This document shows positions 36,228 through 44,975 of a stretch of 64,000 nucleotides of DNA, one piece after another. Position 1 is the first letter of the stretch. Each line of letters begins with the position of its first letter. The stretch comes from Methylomonas sp. EFPC3. GTDB lineage: Bacteria > Pseudomonadota > Gammaproteobacteria > Methylococcales > Methylomonadaceae. The stretch spans positions 1,302,001 through 1,366,000 of the forward strand of contig NZ_CP116398.1 in the NCBI RefSeq assembly GCF_029643245.1, given 5' to 3'. Under the pieces are notes generated by a model. The model saw only the letters and a list, made by a program, of their open reading frames with translations, was not told the DNA's origin and did not search any database. The position numbers and the translations under genes were made by a program.

Positions 36228-37067
36228 GTGTTTTCGCTACTGACGCTGAATCTGCATACCTACCAGCAACACCCGCGCCACAACTGCTTCGAAACCATGC
36301 ACCTGCACGAACGCGAGGTGCACATCATCGCCGAAGCCGTTGCCCAGCAAGGCATAGACGCGATCTGCTTTCAGGAAGTCGGCGAATACCGGTACGATCC
36401 TATTACCCAGCCTTATGGTGAGGCGCCGTCGAACATGGCATTCCGGATTTGCCGGCGCTTGCGGGAATGGGGGCATTGGTTCCACATCCACCAGGATTGG
36501 AGTCACATCGGCTTTCGACACTGGCGGGAAGGCACGGCCATACTCAGCCGCCATCCGCTGCGGCACAATTATTCGGCGTACGTGTCGCATGATTGCGGCA
36601 AAGACAATTACATGTCGCGCAATGTCACGCTGAGCTGCATCGACCTGCCCCGCTTCGGCCTGCTGCACTTGGCCAACGTGCATTTGAGCTGGGCCCACCA
36701 CGGCTTCCATCAGGAATACGAACGGCTGAAATGGCTGATCGGGTCGCGTTACCATTTCGGCGTCCGCGGCGATTTGATGGTCGGCGATTTCAATGCGCCA
36801 GCCGGCGAGCAGGCCTACCATCAAATCGTCGGCAACGGCGAATACGTCGACCAATATCACGAACTGCATCCGCAGCGGTTTTACGAACCGACTTTCCGCG
36901 GCCAGATCGACGGCTGGCGCCACAGTCCGCCGCGGCGCATCGATTACATCTTCAAACGTAAGGGCCAGCCGTTGCGGGTCCGCGAAATGACGCCGATTTT
37001 CAACGACGAGTTTTATCCGGCCGTATCCGACCACTTCGGTTACCTGGCCCGCTTCGAATTGTTTTGA
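36228..37067 (+). CDS. Endonuclease/exonuclease/phosphatase family protein
   Basis: The protein has 279 residues with the DNase I-like fold. NLHTYQ provides the metal-site asparagine, ICFQEVGEY the metal-binding glutamate, VGDFNAP the Asp-Asn pair, RIDYIF a conserved strand, and SDHFGY the C-terminal Asp-His. It has no signal peptide, so it acts in the cytoplasm on nucleic acid or a phosphoester. The start is GTG at 36228 with GGAG a few bases upstream. Confidence 0.82.
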   Translation: MFSLLTLNLHTYQQHPRHNCFETMHLHEREVHIIAEAVAQQGIDAICFQEVGEYRYDPITQPYGEAPSNMAFRICRRLREWGHWFHIHQDWSHIGFRHWREGTAILSRHPLRHNYSAYVSHDCGKDNYMSRNVTLSCIDLPRFGLLHLANVHLSWAHHGFHQEYERLKWLIGSRYHFGVRGDLMVGDFNAPAGEQAYHQIVGNGEYVDQYHELHPQRFYEPTFRGQIDGWRHSPPRRIDYIFKRKGQPLRVREMTPIFNDEFYPAVSDHFGYLARFELF

Positions 37068-37173
37068 GCCGGAGGCGTTTGGTTTGCGTCAAATAACCGT
37101 AACCGGACCTTAACCGTCCTGTCACGGCCGCGCCCTAAAATCCAGGCTTTATTCCCGGCTCCGGACACGTGCC

Positions 37174-37713
37174 ATGACAATCCGTATTCTGATTTTGTTG
37201 GCGATGGGCTGGCTGGGTGGCTGTGCGACCAGCGCCGACCGGCACGCGGCATGGCCGGCCAGCTTGCCGGCGCAAGCCGGGTTTGCCGCGTTTTACCTGC
37301 AAGACCGCCGCAATGCCGAGCTGCAAAGCCTGGACCAATACCTGGCCTGGGTCGAACGTTTTTATCAGGGCTGGGACCTGTATCCAACCGGCTGGAACCA
37401 AATCAGCCGGGATTTGGCCGGCAAAATTACAGACCCCGGCGTCAAACGCGAAATAGAAGCCAAACTGCGCCGATTGGGCATCGCCATCGCCGCGGAATGG
37501 GCCAAAGACAATAGCGTGCGCCGCATCACGACCCGGCACGTCGGCATATGGGGTAACGCGTTGCAAAAATCGGCCGAACGCGCCGAAATCCCGAACATCG
37601 TCGACCGCGTGCTGGACGACGTCGACAACCTGCTCAACAATCGCATCGCCGCCGACGTCATCACCGAAAACCGATTCTACGCCGAGGAAGACGTGCTAAA
37701 CGAAATCAATTGA
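37174..37713 (+). CDS. Uncharacterised lipoprotein
   Basis: The protein has 179 residues. The signal peptide ends in LGGC (C17 is the lipidated residue). The mature part is helical and contains YLAWVERFYQGWDLYPTGW and RHVGIWGNALQKSAER, with a C-terminal acidic helix. I do not recognise a family with a known role. Localisation to the outer or inner membrane periplasmic face is inferred from the lipobox. Confidence 0.65.
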   Translation: MTIRILILLAMGWLGGCATSADRHAAWPASLPAQAGFAAFYLQDRRNAELQSLDQYLAWVERFYQGWDLYPTGWNQISRDLAGKITDPGVKREIEAKLRRLGIAIAAEWAKDNSVRRITTRHVGIWGNALQKSAERAEIPNIVDRVLDDVDNLLNNRIAADVITENRFYAEEDVLNEIN

Positions 37714-37875
37714 GCACAAGATATCTCGATTCGGCCGGATTAGGCTGGAAGGATCGAGATAACAAAGATCGGCACCTACCCTCCGGTTTGGCTGGGTTGA
37801 CGATGGCCGCGAACACGTTATATTGAACGCCCAGGCCTCGAGCCGACTCCCCTCCCGGAAACAAGGCCGGAACCG

Positions 37876-38724
37876 ATGCCAAGAAGCATTCATTTATGCA
37901 TCCTTACCGCTTTGGCGGCCTGTACTCCGCCCAACGAAACTTCCGCGCCGGCAAGCTCTGCTCTGGAAGCCGCGATCGCCGGACACTGGCGCGAGCCGGC
38001 CAACGTCGCCCGCGACATCTGGCGGCATCCGGCACAAACTTTAAGCTTTTTTGAAATCTATCCCGATCAAACCGTGATCGAAATCATCCCCGGCGGCGGT
38101 TGGTACACCGAAATTCTGGCCCCTCTGCTAAGGGACAACGGCCATTACGTCGCGGCAGTGATCGACCCGGACAGTGCCGTTAACCCAAGTTCGCAGCACT
38201 ATTACGATCGGCAACTCAAAACCCTGAAAATCAAACTGGCGCGTTTACCCCGCATTTACGGCAGACCGGAAATCCGCCGCTTCGACGAAGGCCACCCCCA
38301 ATTCGGCTCTCCCGGCTCGGCCGACAGGGTAGTGACCTTTCGCAACGTGCATAATTGGCGGGAAAACGGTACTGCAGAAGCGATGTTTCGCGGCTGTTTC
38401 GACGTGTTGAAGCCCGGCGGCATTTTAGGAGTCGTCGGACATCGGGCCAATCCGGATGCAGCCAACGGCGGCAGCGCCGGTTACACCACGCAAAGCCAAG
38501 TGATTGCCTGGGCCGAACAGGCCGGATTTGAGCTGGAAGCCGCCAGCGAAATCAACGCCAATCCGGCAGATACGAAAGACCATGAGAGCGGAGTCTGGAA
38601 TTTACCGCCCAGCTTCAGCCTCGGCGCGAAAAACCGGGCGAAATACGCCGCCATCGGCGAAAGCGACCGCATGACTTTACGCTTTCGCAAACCGGTAATC
38701 GATCAAGCTGGCCATAAAGGTTGA
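37876..38724 (+). CDS. Exported methyltransferase-like lipoprotein
   Basis: The protein has 282 residues. The signal peptide has the lipobox LAAC (C16), unusual for an S-adenosylmethionine enzyme. Residues 70-210 match the predicted-methyltransferase family COG4798: VIEIIPGGGWYTEILAPLL is the nucleotide motif, VTFRNVHNW a family signature, and DVLKPGGILGVVGHR post-I motif IV-V. Members of this family are commonly exported. The substrate is unknown, and SAM in the periplasm is not expected, so the activity may have diverged. Confidence 0.75.
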   Translation: MPRSIHLCILTALAACTPPNETSAPASSALEAAIAGHWREPANVARDIWRHPAQTLSFFEIYPDQTVIEIIPGGGWYTEILAPLLRDNGHYVAAVIDPDSAVNPSSQHYYDRQLKTLKIKLARLPRIYGRPEIRRFDEGHPQFGSPGSADRVVTFRNVHNWRENGTAEAMFRGCFDVLKPGGILGVVGHRANPDAANGGSAGYTTQSQVIAWAEQAGFELEAASEINANPADTKDHESGVWNLPPSFSLGAKNRAKYAAIGESDRMTLRFRKPVIDQAGHKG

Positions 38725-39028
38725 ACATTCACCGTTAACAAACCCATGTTCGATAACCGCCATTCCGGCAGGGCTTGTCTGCCCCGTTGCCCCCGAAGCG
38801 GATTCAGAAGACACTTCCACCACACTTGATACGCGCGTTCATCGGGGGGAGACGACTATTATGTATCCGCCGCCCCCCGAGACAAACACCTTATTCGTAG
38901 TTAAAAACCGTGTAGTTTTGACTTTAAAAAACTACCGACTATAGTGAGTCGCGAACAACCTCAATAAGCGCCTTTCTTAGTAATTCGAGGCATCGTGAGG
39001 ACAATCTCAGGCCATCCGGTGCGAAAAA
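38725..39028. other. Intergenic region with two hairpins before orphan gene
   Basis: No supported gene. TCGGGGGG/CCCCCCGA (38842-38849 and 38873-38880) forms an 8-bp stem with a 23-base loop. GTAGTTTT/AAAACTAC (38912-38919 and 38928-38935) forms an 8-bp stem with an 8-base loop in an A/T-rich patch that also repeats GTAGTT. These may be promoter or operator elements of the orphan gene. Confidence 0.45.
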
Positions 39029-40135
39029 ATGTTGCAGAATTTGTTTAAGAAAAAAGTTTCGGCAATTGAAACCGCAACTAACTATCCAGCCGTCAATCTC
39101 ACTCCGGCCAACGAGGAAGAACTGAAAAAAATATTGCGATTGGCGCTCCCGAATATCAAAGCAGAAAATAACCCACTTGCTTGGTCTTGGGATCCGGATT
39201 TATGGGTGTCTGGCAAATTGCATTACCTAATCCCGCAAGAGGTCGCGACTACAAAGGATATTGCCGAATTTCTAGGAGATATCCGTACCGCGTCGCTGAC
39301 TTTTCCAGGAGGACCCTTTGTTTGGAACCTCAATGCCCTGGACAACTTAGTCTTTCTACCAACCGACAACGCAGAGCGAAAACAAAAAACCGGCATCTTT
39401 GCCGCAATTCATTCGGCCTGCGACGAACCATACCAAGCCTACTGCCAATTCGTGACAAAAATCCTAAGACACATCAGGAAAAACCATGACGAAACCTTAG
39501 CCAGCACCGAGAATAGCGAGCAAAGTCGAGCATTGGCCGCGATGAGATCGGCCGCTCAAATTTTGGATTTTCAACGTAGTTTGCGTGCTGGGCTTGTCGG
39601 CACTAGCCCCGAAAGCGTGAAATACTTCCTCAGCGATACCGATGAACTCTTTTTCGGCAGCCTTACGAAACCAGCAACCGTAAGGGTCAAATTCCAGCAA
39701 GAATCGGTATCCGTAATGCTCCCGCACTACGTGCGTATTTCGAGAACCCCAACCGACCAGATCGACGCTACTTTTGGTGAGAACTACATCTGCAGAGTTG
39801 AAATATCGAAAATCCACTCAGTCGGCCCGGAATATCCCGAAGAGTTTGGAGTGTATCTGGTCAAACAGTCTGGGGAGAAGCAAGGGATGACGGTCAACTA
39901 CTCCACCGAAGGCAAAGCAATAATTCCAGTCCCGCCCTTAATAAAACATGAACACGATCAACTTCTTCAGGTTTTTCATTTCACTATCGGCACCAAGCGA
40001 AGCGTATTCACCATGACCCTGACTTGCCCTCCGCTCCAAAATCTTCCTGAACAAGAAAAAACCAAAATCAATCAGACTATCAATGGAGTGATCGCAACTC
40101 TCACCGAAGAGAACACGCCTTCAAGCATTCACTAA
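39029..40135 (+). CDS. Uncharacterised AT-richer orphan protein
   Basis: I do not recognise this 368-residue protein. It has no signal peptide or membrane helix. The N-terminal 170 residues look alpha/beta with a Trp-rich WSWDPDLWVSG patch; the C-terminal 150 residues look beta-rich (VRVKFQQESVSVMLPHYVRI, MTVNYSTEGKAIIPVPPL). Its codon use is clearly richer in A/T-ending codons than flanking genes, a sign of recent transfer. Neighbours are a methyltransferase-like lipoprotein and the convergent rluB, which give no functional clue. Confidence 0.6.
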   Translation: MLQNLFKKKVSAIETATNYPAVNLTPANEEELKKILRLALPNIKAENNPLAWSWDPDLWVSGKLHYLIPQEVATTKDIAEFLGDIRTASLTFPGGPFVWNLNALDNLVFLPTDNAERKQKTGIFAAIHSACDEPYQAYCQFVTKILRHIRKNHDETLASTENSEQSRALAAMRSAAQILDFQRSLRAGLVGTSPESVKYFLSDTDELFFGSLTKPATVRVKFQQESVSVMLPHYVRISRTPTDQIDATFGENYICRVEISKIHSVGPEYPEEFGVYLVKQSGEKQGMTVNYSTEGKAIIPVPPLIKHEHDQLLQVFHFTIGTKRSVFTMTLTCPPLQNLPEQEKTKINQTINGVIATLTEENTPSSIH

Positions 40136-40186
40136 GCTTAGTCATCAGGCTCGCTGTGATCGGCAGCCCATAATACTTCGACGCAG

Positions 40187-41083
40187 CTATAAGCCCACAA
40201 ACTCCATCAACCCCTGCAATTCCTTAGGTTCCAATTCATAAAACGAATGCGCCCTGACCCGCTCCGGCAGCGTGACGTCGCCATAGCGGACCCGAATCAG
40301 GCGACTGACTTTGACGCCTTGCGATTCCCATAGCCGCCTTACCAAGCGGTTGCGGCCCTGTTTCACCGTGGCGTAGTACCATTTGTTGGCGCCCTCGCCG
40401 GCGTAGAAACTGACGTCTTCGAAATGGGCCGGGCCGTCTTCCAGCTCGACGCCTTGTTTCAGTCGCTCCAGCATGGCATCGTCGACTTCGCCCAGGATCC
40501 GCACCGCGTACTCGCGCTCCACTTCCCGCGACGGATGCATCAAGCGGTTGGCCAATTCGCCGTTGTTGGTAACCAGAATCAAGCCGGAGGTGTTGATATC
40601 CAATCGGCCGACCGCGATCCAGCGTCCGACCTGCAACCGCGGCAGTTGGGTAAATATCACCGGCCGGCCTTCCGGATCGCGGCGGGTGACCAATTCGCCG
40701 ACCGGTTTGTGGTACACCAACACCCGGGTCGGCTGTTCGGCGTATTTCTCCCATTTGACGATGCGGCCGTTGATCTGCAAATGGTCGTCCGGTTTCAGGT
40801 GGTAGCCCAACTGCACCGGGTTGCCGTTCACCAACAGCTTGCCTTCGCTGATCCAGCGCTCGATTTCGCGCCGCGAACCCAAACCGGCGCGGGCCAGCAA
40901 TTTTTGAATCCGTTCGCCGCCCGTGCTTACGTTGTCAGTGGAGGGTGACGCCTTTTTCGCCGTCGGCGCCGGTTTCGGCTTGCGCATTGGCGCCGACTTC
41001 GGTTTGCGGTTCGGTTCCATCGGCTTCCGGTGCTCCGGACGGGTTGACGGTTGGTGCGGTTTCGACGGTTTGCGATCTTTCAC
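40187..41083 (-). CDS. rluB: 23S rRNA pseudouridine synthase RluB
   Basis: The protein has 298 residues. An S4 RNA-binding domain (GERIQKLLARAGLGSRREIERW, about 55-110) precedes the RsuA/RluB catalytic domain with the aspartate motif AVGRLDINTSGLILVTNNG and the KQGRNRLVRRLWESQG segment. It modifies helix 89-region U2605 of 23S rRNA in known relatives. The first 50 residues are a Lys/Pro-rich disordered tail whose DNA overlaps the 3' end of scpB by 149 bases. AGGA lies five bases before the GTG start. Confidence 0.92.
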   Translation of the reverse strand: MKDRKPSKPHQPSTRPEHRKPMEPNRKPKSAPMRKPKPAPTAKKASPSTDNVSTGGERIQKLLARAGLGSRREIERWISEGKLLVNGNPVQLGYHLKPDDHLQINGRIVKWEKYAEQPTRVLVYHKPVGELVTRRDPEGRPVIFTQLPRLQVGRWIAVGRLDINTSGLILVTNNGELANRLMHPSREVEREYAVRILGEVDDAMLERLKQGVELEDGPAHFEDVSFYAGEGANKWYYATVKQGRNRLVRRLWESQGVKVSRLIRVRYGDVTLPERVRAHSFYELEPKELQGLMEFVGL

Positions 41084-41642
41084 TGTGGTCCTGCTCGGTC
41101 TGCGGTTGCGGCGGATTACCGAAATCGAAATCGGCGATTTCTTGCAAGGTCGGTAAGTCGTTCAACGAAGTTAAATTGAAATAATCCAGAAATAGTTTGG
41201 TGGTGCCGAACAAGGCCGGCCGGCCCGGCACCTCCTTATGCGCGATCACCCGAATCCACTCCCGTTCCAGCAAAGTCTGAATAATGGAACTGCTGACGCT
41301 GACGCCGCGAATGTCCTCGATTTCGCCACGGGTCACCGGCTGACGGTAGGCGATGATGGCCAGGGTTTCCAATAGCGCGCGCGAATAGCGGGCCGGTTTT
41401 TCCTCGAATAGCCGGGTCACATAAGGCGACAGGCCTTCGCGCACCTGAAACCGGTAACCGCTGGCCAGTTGCCGGAGGCCGATCGGCCGATCGGCGTAAT
41501 CGCGGGCGATGTCTTCCAGGGCCATCTGAATCGTCAGCGTGTCCGGCTGTTCCAGTTCCGGAAAGGTCTCCTGAATCTGACGGATGGTCATCGGCCGATT
41601 GGCGGCGAACAAAATGGCTTCGACAATGCGCTTGGTGTTCAT
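40935..41642 (-). CDS. scpB: Segregation and condensation protein ScpB
   Basis: The conserved ScpB core begins at the ATG at 41642 (KRIVEAILFAANRPMTI) and has two winged-helix domains, with ALLETLAIIAYRQPVTRGEIE and FGTTKLFLDYFNL. It partners ScpA and SMC in chromosome condensation. The C-terminal 60 residues are an acidic, Thr/Glu-rich tail that overlaps rluB. The same frame is open for 208 codons upstream to 42266 and the first part of that looks coding, so the native protein may start earlier with GTG or TTG. No good ribosome site precedes the ATG. Confidence 0.85.
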   Translation of the reverse strand: MNTKRIVEAILFAANRPMTIRQIQETFPELEQPDTLTIQMALEDIARDYADRPIGLRQLASGYRFQVREGLSPYVTRLFEEKPARYSRALLETLAIIAYRQPVTRGEIEDIRGVSVSSSIIQTLLEREWIRVIAHKEVPGRPALFGTTKLFLDYFNLTSLNDLPTLQEIADFDFGNPPQPQTEQDHSERSQTVETAPTVNPSGAPEADGTEPQTEVGANAQAETGADGEKGVTLH

Positions 41643-42051
41643 GTCGCAGTCTTTAACCCGTTCCGGCGCCGGCAAATGGCGTTCGACGATGATAGCCTGG
41701 TGCTCGCTGGCGCGGATGACCGCAGCCCATTGCGGCGGCAGGCGGGTCGAGCGGCGGCGGATAGCAATAATCTCGGATTTTTGCTCGATTTCAGGTTTAC
41801 GCCAATCGCTTTGCCAATTAGGCCGCAAGCGTACTGCACGCCGGCCCACAGGCTTGGCAAGCTTTGCCGGCACTTCGCGCGGCTCCGGTTGGACGCGAGA
41901 TTCGCCGCTCCAGCCGGGTGGAAACCGTACTGCCCGACGCTTGACCGGTACCAAAATTTTGACCGGCTCGGGTTTGATCCGCGGCTTGCGCGGGGCGCGA
42001 GGCTTGGTTGGCGGGCTAACATGGTCGACAAGGCTGGCGGTTGGCGGCGGC
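41643..42051 (-). other. In-frame extension upstream of scpB with threefold Arg/Trp repeat
   Basis: The scpB frame continues without a stop through the whole interval between scpA and the scpB core. It encodes three copies of an R-R-x-x-R-x-x-P-x-W motif (KRRAVRFPPGW, GRRAVRLRPNW, RRRSTRLPPQW) spaced about 30 residues apart, with Pro/Lys-rich linkers. Codon use looks normal. In-frame start options are TTG at 41954 and GTG at 41873 or 41849. This is either a real N-terminal extension of ScpB or a separate peptide. Confidence 0.5.
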
Positions 42052-42873
42052 TCAATCGCCTGTGCCGGTGTTGGCGCGGAAACGGACGTGGATGCCGGCG
42101 TAGGGCTCGGGCTGAAAGATGTCGATGACTCGTTCCTTGGAGAGTTCAAGGATGGCAAGAAACGCGACAACCACCCCGTTTTTTCCTTCACCTCGGGTAA
42201 AACACGCTGGGAAAGGGAGGATATCTGCTCGGTTAAGTTTTTCCAAAATGGCTGCCATTCGTTCACGGACTGATAGAGGCTCTTTGGTTATGTGGTGGTG
42301 GCTGAGCCGTTCGGCGCGCTTCAACACGTCCTGAAAGGCCAGCAATAATTCCTTGAGTTCCACGTCCGGCAGAATCTGCCGAACGTTGACAGTCGAGGTG
42401 TCGACGCCGAATTCGAAGGTGTCGCGCTCGTTTCTGGGCAACAGATCGATCTCTTCGGCGACTTTCTTGATCGCCTCGTATTCCTGCAATTTACGGATCA
42501 AAAACGCCCTGGGGTCTTCTTCCTCTTCCTCGCTCTCCGGCTGGCGCGGCAACAACATCCGCGATTTGATTTCGGCCAGCAAGGCCGCCATCACCAAATA
42601 TTCGGCGGCCAGCTCCAGACGCAGGTTTTCCATCATCTCGATGTAGGCGATGTACTGCCGGGTGATCTGTGCGATCGGAATGTCGAGAATATCCAGATTC
42701 TGGCGGCGGATCAAATACAGCAGCAAGTCCAGCGGCCCCTCGAAGGCGTCGAGAAACACTTCCAGCGCGTCGGGCGGAATGTAGAGGTCTTCCGGCAGTT
42801 CCTGGAACGGCTGGCCTTGGACCAGGGCCAACGGCGCCGCAACCGGCTCGACGGCTAACGCGGTTTCGTTCAA
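42052..42873 (-). CDS. scpA: Segregation and condensation protein ScpA
   Basis: The protein has 273 residues. The kleisin N-terminal segment reads FEGPLDLLLYLIRRQNLDILDIPI, followed by AAEYLVMAALLAEIKSRMLLP, and a C-terminal winged helix (VRERMAAILEKL, VVAFLAILELSKE). It binds ScpB and the SMC head. The start is TTG at 42873; no upstream ATG exists before the kleisin motif. It follows the site-2 protease stop by two bases. Confidence 0.93.
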   Translation of the reverse strand: MNETALAVEPVAAPLALVQGQPFQELPEDLYIPPDALEVFLDAFEGPLDLLLYLIRRQNLDILDIPIAQITRQYIAYIEMMENLRLELAAEYLVMAALLAEIKSRMLLPRQPESEEEEEDPRAFLIRKLQEYEAIKKVAEEIDLLPRNERDTFEFGVDTSTVNVRQILPDVELKELLLAFQDVLKRAERLSHHHITKEPLSVRERMAAILEKLNRADILPFPACFTRGEGKNGVVVAFLAILELSKERVIDIFQPEPYAGIHVRFRANTGTGD

Positions 42874-42875
42874 AC

Positions 42876-43529
42876 CTAAATTCCAGCCAGACTGAAAAAC
42901 AATTGCTGGGCGTAATACAACGGGTAGGCCAGGACGTATTTCAAGACATCGGTCGCCAACAAAACCAGCAAAATCACAAAGCCGAAACGTTCCAGGCGAT
43001 TATATTGCCAAGCCCAGTAATGCGGCAGCATACCGGACAATATCCGGCTGCCGTCCAGCGGCGGGATCGGCAACATATTGATCAAGGCCAATACCAGGTT
43101 GATGCTGATTCCGGCCACGCCGCTGTAGATAAAAGGCATCGAAATAAATTCGATTTCCAGCATCACCCCCAGCCTGGCGATCAACGCCCAGGCCGCGGCC
43201 ATCAACAGGTTGGACACCGGCCCGGCCAAAGCAACCCAGGCCATACCCTGTAACGGTTTCTTGAAGTTACGCGGATCGACCGGCACCGGCTTGGCCCAAC
43301 CGAATACGAACCCGGTGAAAGTCAGCAACAACAAGCCGGGAATAATCAGGGTTCCCAAGATATCGATATGCTTGAGCGGATTCACCGTCAACCGGCCTTG
43401 CGACGCCGCGGTATTGTCGCCCAATAGTTTGGCAACCCAGCCGTGAGCCACTTCATGCACGGTAATCGCAAAAATCACCGGTAAGATCCAGACCACGATG
43501 CGCTGCACCAGAGTTAATTCGTCCATCAT
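42876..43529 (-). CDS. Site-2 protease family membrane protein
   Basis: The protein has 217 residues with about five or six membrane helices. The zinc motif is H25-E26-V-A-H29 (HEVAH), and the second motif NMLPIPPLDGSR supplies the zinc-binding aspartate. It lacks a PDZ domain, as in the minimal M50 subgroup that is usually placed beside scpA. It would cleave a peptide within the membrane; the substrate is unknown. GGAG lies nine bases before the ATG at 43529. Confidence 0.88.
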   Translation of the reverse strand: MMDELTLVQRIVVWILPVIFAITVHEVAHGWVAKLLGDNTAASQGRLTVNPLKHIDILGTLIIPGLLLLTFTGFVFGWAKPVPVDPRNFKKPLQGMAWVALAGPVSNLLMAAAWALIARLGVMLEIEFISMPFIYSGVAGISINLVLALINMLPIPPLDGSRILSGMLPHYWAWQYNRLERFGFVILLVLLATDVLKYVLAYPLYYAQQLFFSLAGI

Positions 43530-43534
43530 CGTTT

Positions 43535-44155
43535 TTACTCCAACATCGGCGCGATACCGATACCTTGCCTGACTATTTCGATGGTTTTATCGCCGCAGGC
43601 GATTACCGTGGTCGATTGGTGCTCGATCACGCCGCCGTCAATGACCAGAGCCAGCTCTTTTTCCAGGCGCTGCCTGATTTCGTAAGGATCGGCCAGCGCA
43701 TCGGTTTCGCCGGGCATGATCAGGGTGGTGGTCAGCAACGGCTCGCCCAACTGCTCGACCAAGGTTCTGGCAATGACATGATCCGGTATCCGCACGCCAA
43801 TGGTTTTCTTTTTCGGGTGTTGCAGCCGGCGCGGCACTTCCCGCGTCGCATCCAGCAAAAACGTGAACGGCCCCGGCGTCAGTTTTTTGATCAGCCGATG
43901 GGCATCGTTACCCATTTTGGTAAAGGTCGATACCTGCGATAAATCGGTACAAATCAATGTGAAATTGTGATTATCGTCCAGCCGGCGAATCGCGCGGATG
44001 GTATCCATCGCCGCCTTGTCGCCGATCTGGCAGCCCAACGCGTATGAGGTATCGGTCGGATAGGCAATCACCCCGCCGTCGCGCAGAATATTCAGGGCTT
44101 GTTGAATCAGCCGCGGCTGCGGATTCTTCGGGTGGATTTCGAAATATTGCGCCAT
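43535..44155 (-). CDS. yciO: YciO-type Sua5/YrdC family protein
   Basis: The protein has 206 residues. The YrdC fold is shown by GGVIAYPTDTSYALGCQ, the KKLTPGPFTFLLDAT loop, KKTIGVRIPDH and EPLLTTTLIMPG. Enzymes of this fold form threonylcarbamoyl-AMP, the first step of tRNA t6A synthesis; the YciO branch has weaker or unclear activity in that step. It heads the block with the site-2 protease, scpA and scpB. A tsaB gene lies upstream in the same direction, separated by about 117 bases. Confidence 0.88.
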   Translation of the reverse strand: MAQYFEIHPKNPQPRLIQQALNILRDGGVIAYPTDTSYALGCQIGDKAAMDTIRAIRRLDDNHNFTLICTDLSQVSTFTKMGNDAHRLIKKLTPGPFTFLLDATREVPRRLQHPKKKTIGVRIPDHVIARTLVEQLGEPLLTTTLIMPGETDALADPYEIRQRLEKELALVIDGGVIEHQSTTVIACGDKTIEIVRQGIGIAPMLE

Positions 44156-44272
44156 GGGCTAGAAAGTCGGCTTAAAGAAGGTCATTGTACCGCACAAGCG
44201 GCGGAAAACCTTGCCGGACATTTGCCTTGCCGGCTAACGGGCACAACTTAACTTGCTGAATCCGTTAATTTA

Positions 44273-44962
44273 TTACCTCTCCGACTGCTTTTTCGCGACC
44301 TTGTCGCGTAAATAGACCGGCATGGCCTGCTCGACCGGCACCGCACCGCCATTGGCGCACAGAAATGCGCCGAGTTGGGCGATGCAGGCGGCGCGCGGCC
44401 AGATTTCTTCGGCTTCGACGGCCTGCAAGCGCTGCCCCAAACGCTGCGCCAGCGGTTCGGCATAGGCGCGCCAGCCGGAGCCGACGCCATAGCCGGTTTC
44501 TTCGCCGACCTGAATATCCGCGGCGGGCGTAACCGCTTCGGCGCCGAGCAATTCGGCCAAGCCCAAATCGCTGCGCCGATAAACGCCCCAAAAGATCTCG
44601 CCCATCCGCGCATCCATCGCAGTGAATGCAATTTCGGGATCGCTGCGCTTATTGAAGAAATCTTGAGCAATCGCGGCCAGGGTCGATACCGGCGCCACCG
44701 GCAAATCGGCGCCGTAGGCGATACCCTGTACCACGCCGCCGGCGATGCGAACGCCGGTAAACGAGCCGGGACCACGACTGACGGCGATGGCATCCAACTG
44801 TTGCGGCCGCAGTTGCGCCTCGGCCATCAGACGATCGATCATCGGCAGAATCAGCTTGGTGTGCTCGCGCGGGACGATGGCGAACTCTTCCCGGATTTCG
44901 CCGTTGATGAACAATGCCGCCGAACAGGCGTCGGTCGAGGTTTCTACCGCTAGTAACTTCAA
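44273..44962 (-). CDS. tsaB: tRNA t6A modification protein TsaB
   Basis: The protein has 229 residues. The actin-like Kae1 relative fold begins LKLLAVETST, followed by AVSRGPGSFTGVRIA. TsaB stabilises TsaD in threonylcarbamoyl transfer to tRNA. The TTG at 44962 is chosen because GAAGGAAAGG sits right before it and the family starts with this strand; the longer frame to 44983 would run into the helicase gene. It is 13 bases beyond the helicase stop. Confidence 0.9.
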   Translation of the reverse strand: MKLLAVETSTDACSAALFINGEIREEFAIVPREHTKLILPMIDRLMAEAQLRPQQLDAIAVSRGPGSFTGVRIAGGVVQGIAYGADLPVAPVSTLAAIAQDFFNKRSDPEIAFTAMDARMGEIFWGVYRRSDLGLAELLGAEAVTPAADIQVGEETGYGVGSGWRAYAEPLAQRLGQRLQAVEAEEIWPRAACIAQLGAFLCANGGAVPVEQAMPVYLRDKVAKKQSER

Positions 44963-44975
44963 AGCCTTTCCTTCG

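Noticed and set aside
38905-38940. Repeated GTAGTT units as a CRISPR or iteron array
   Set aside because: Only three imperfect short copies with no regular spacing.
42052-42266. ScpB starting at the ATG at 42266
   Set aside because: This would overlap the conserved winged helix of ScpA by 215 bases; the in-frame sequence there shows no repeat or family motif, unlike the stretch after the scpA stop.
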